Notes under the pieces: generated by a model
Databases searched by the model: none
The model's input: only the letters and a program-made list of their open reading frames with translations
What the model was told of the DNA's origin: nothing
Translations under genes and position numbers: made by a program
From: DATADW01 sp963733905
Lineage (GTDB): Bacteria > Actinomycetota > Acidimicrobiia > Spongiisociales > DATADW01
Length of the DNA: 64,000 nucleotides
Direction: 5' to 3'
Assembly (NCBI GenBank): GCA_963733905.1
Contig: CAVTEU010000008.1
Location: forward strand, 310,001 to 374,000
In this document: positions 63,800-64,000 of the stretch, piece after piece
Position numbering within the stretch: position 1 is the stretch's first letter
How the letters are laid out: each line of letters begins with the position of its first letter

Positions 63800-64000
63800 T
63801 CACATGCCCGGGGTGGGCAGGTACTCCAAGATCTCGATCGTTGCACCCTCGACCATGAGATGAGGGTGGCCATCGAGCAGCGGCCGCAACTCATCCGCCG
63901 AGCCGGCCTCTAGGACCGAAAAGCCGCCGATGTGATCCCCACTCGGCGGGCCGCCCGCCCCGACGACACCGGCATGGGAAACGGGTGTGCCGAAGTCGAC
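63800..64000 (-). CDS. YCII-domain protein (partial, runs off the right edge)
   Basis: This partial small protein reads VDFGTPVSHAGVVGAGGPPS, GDHIGGFSVLEAGSADELRP, LLDGHPHLMVEGATIEILEY and LPTPGM with a stop at 63800-63802. It matches the YCII/DGPF-type fold (a conserved His and an EVRP-like stretch). The 5' end is outside the window. It lies 26 bp before the PadR gene. Related proteins sit with ECF sigma factors; none was seen on this side. Confidence 0.7.
   Translation of the reverse strand, partial: VDFGTPVSHAGVVGAGGPPSGDHIGGFSVLEAGSADELRPLLDGHPHLMVEGATIEILEYLPTPGM

Overview
The window is about 64 kb of high-GC DNA from an actinomycete-type bacterium, most likely an Acidimicrobiia-like member of the Actinomycetota. 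The pointers are a WhiB protein with all four cluster cysteines, NucS instead of MutS/MutL, a DUF1876 protein, an ECF sigma factor paired with an RskA-type anti-sigma factor, a MMPL exporter, and SLH repeats of the style abundant in Acidimicrobiia. No rRNA, tRNA, CRISPR array, prophage, transposase or plasmid gene was seen. The region reads as ordinary chromosome. About 45 single-base frame breaks interrupt otherwise intact, conserved genes, and the reading frame always resumes, so they look like sequencing or assembly indels rather than decay. Genes are annotated across these breaks, and the approximate break points are given.

Layout. 1-7 kb (mostly minus): a DrrA-like ABC ATPase running off the left edge, a hypothetical gene, a DUF2461 gene (plus), an ABC ATPase/permease pair with a NEW3-domain membrane protein, and a membrane-anchored HtrA protease. 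7-14 kb: a MFS transporter, ECF sigma/anti-sigma, a YbdK-type ligase, a DUF1876 gene, and a cytoplasmic trypsin/PDZ protease divergent from a HxlR regulator and a class-V aminotransferase. 14-17 kb: a three-gene rimB-rimK-M14 operon, then a DsbA-like protein and WhiB. 17.8-26 kb: acyl-CoA dehydrogenase, DUF2332, M20 peptidase, trmL-nucS, and a MacB-like exporter with a MarR gene. 26-32.8 kb: YceI, a lipase-like hydrolase, a GH13 neopullulanase-like enzyme, a BNR propeller with a MoaD-like protein, a tandem-HTH protein and two small membrane proteins.

32.8-40.7 kb looks like one catabolic locus: a ureohydrolase, a NitT/TauT-type ABC importer with two different permeases, an ACMSD-like amidohydrolase, a Dabb-domain protein, a GntR/UTRA regulator and a Gfo/Idh/MocA oxidoreductase. 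Two of its three divergent promoter regions share a motif, once as a near-perfect 24-bp inverted repeat; the third has only a weak resemblance. 40.8-49 kb: class II fructose-bisphosphate aldolase, zinc ribbon, FAD oxidoreductase, SnoaL-like protein, 5'-3' exonuclease, aldehyde dehydrogenase, DUF2905, sulfurtransferase. 49-54 kb: GH2 beta-mannosidase-like enzyme, cupredoxin lipoprotein, LigD-type polymerase domain and an endonuclease IV-like TIM barrel. 54-58.7 kb: MMPL/TetR pair and a secreted SLH-GH12-like protein. 58.7-64 kb (minus): a SnoaL-tailed ECF sigma factor, VOC protein, Mop protein, modABC, PadR and a YciI-like protein.

The strongest non-gene signal is a dispersed heptamer repeat, AGACGGC, in arrays of two to six copies at gene borders. 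It is often next to GC-rich hairpins, and in three places it supplies the first codons, the C-terminal codons or the stop codon of a gene (trmL, a MoaD-like gene, a zinc-ribbon gene).
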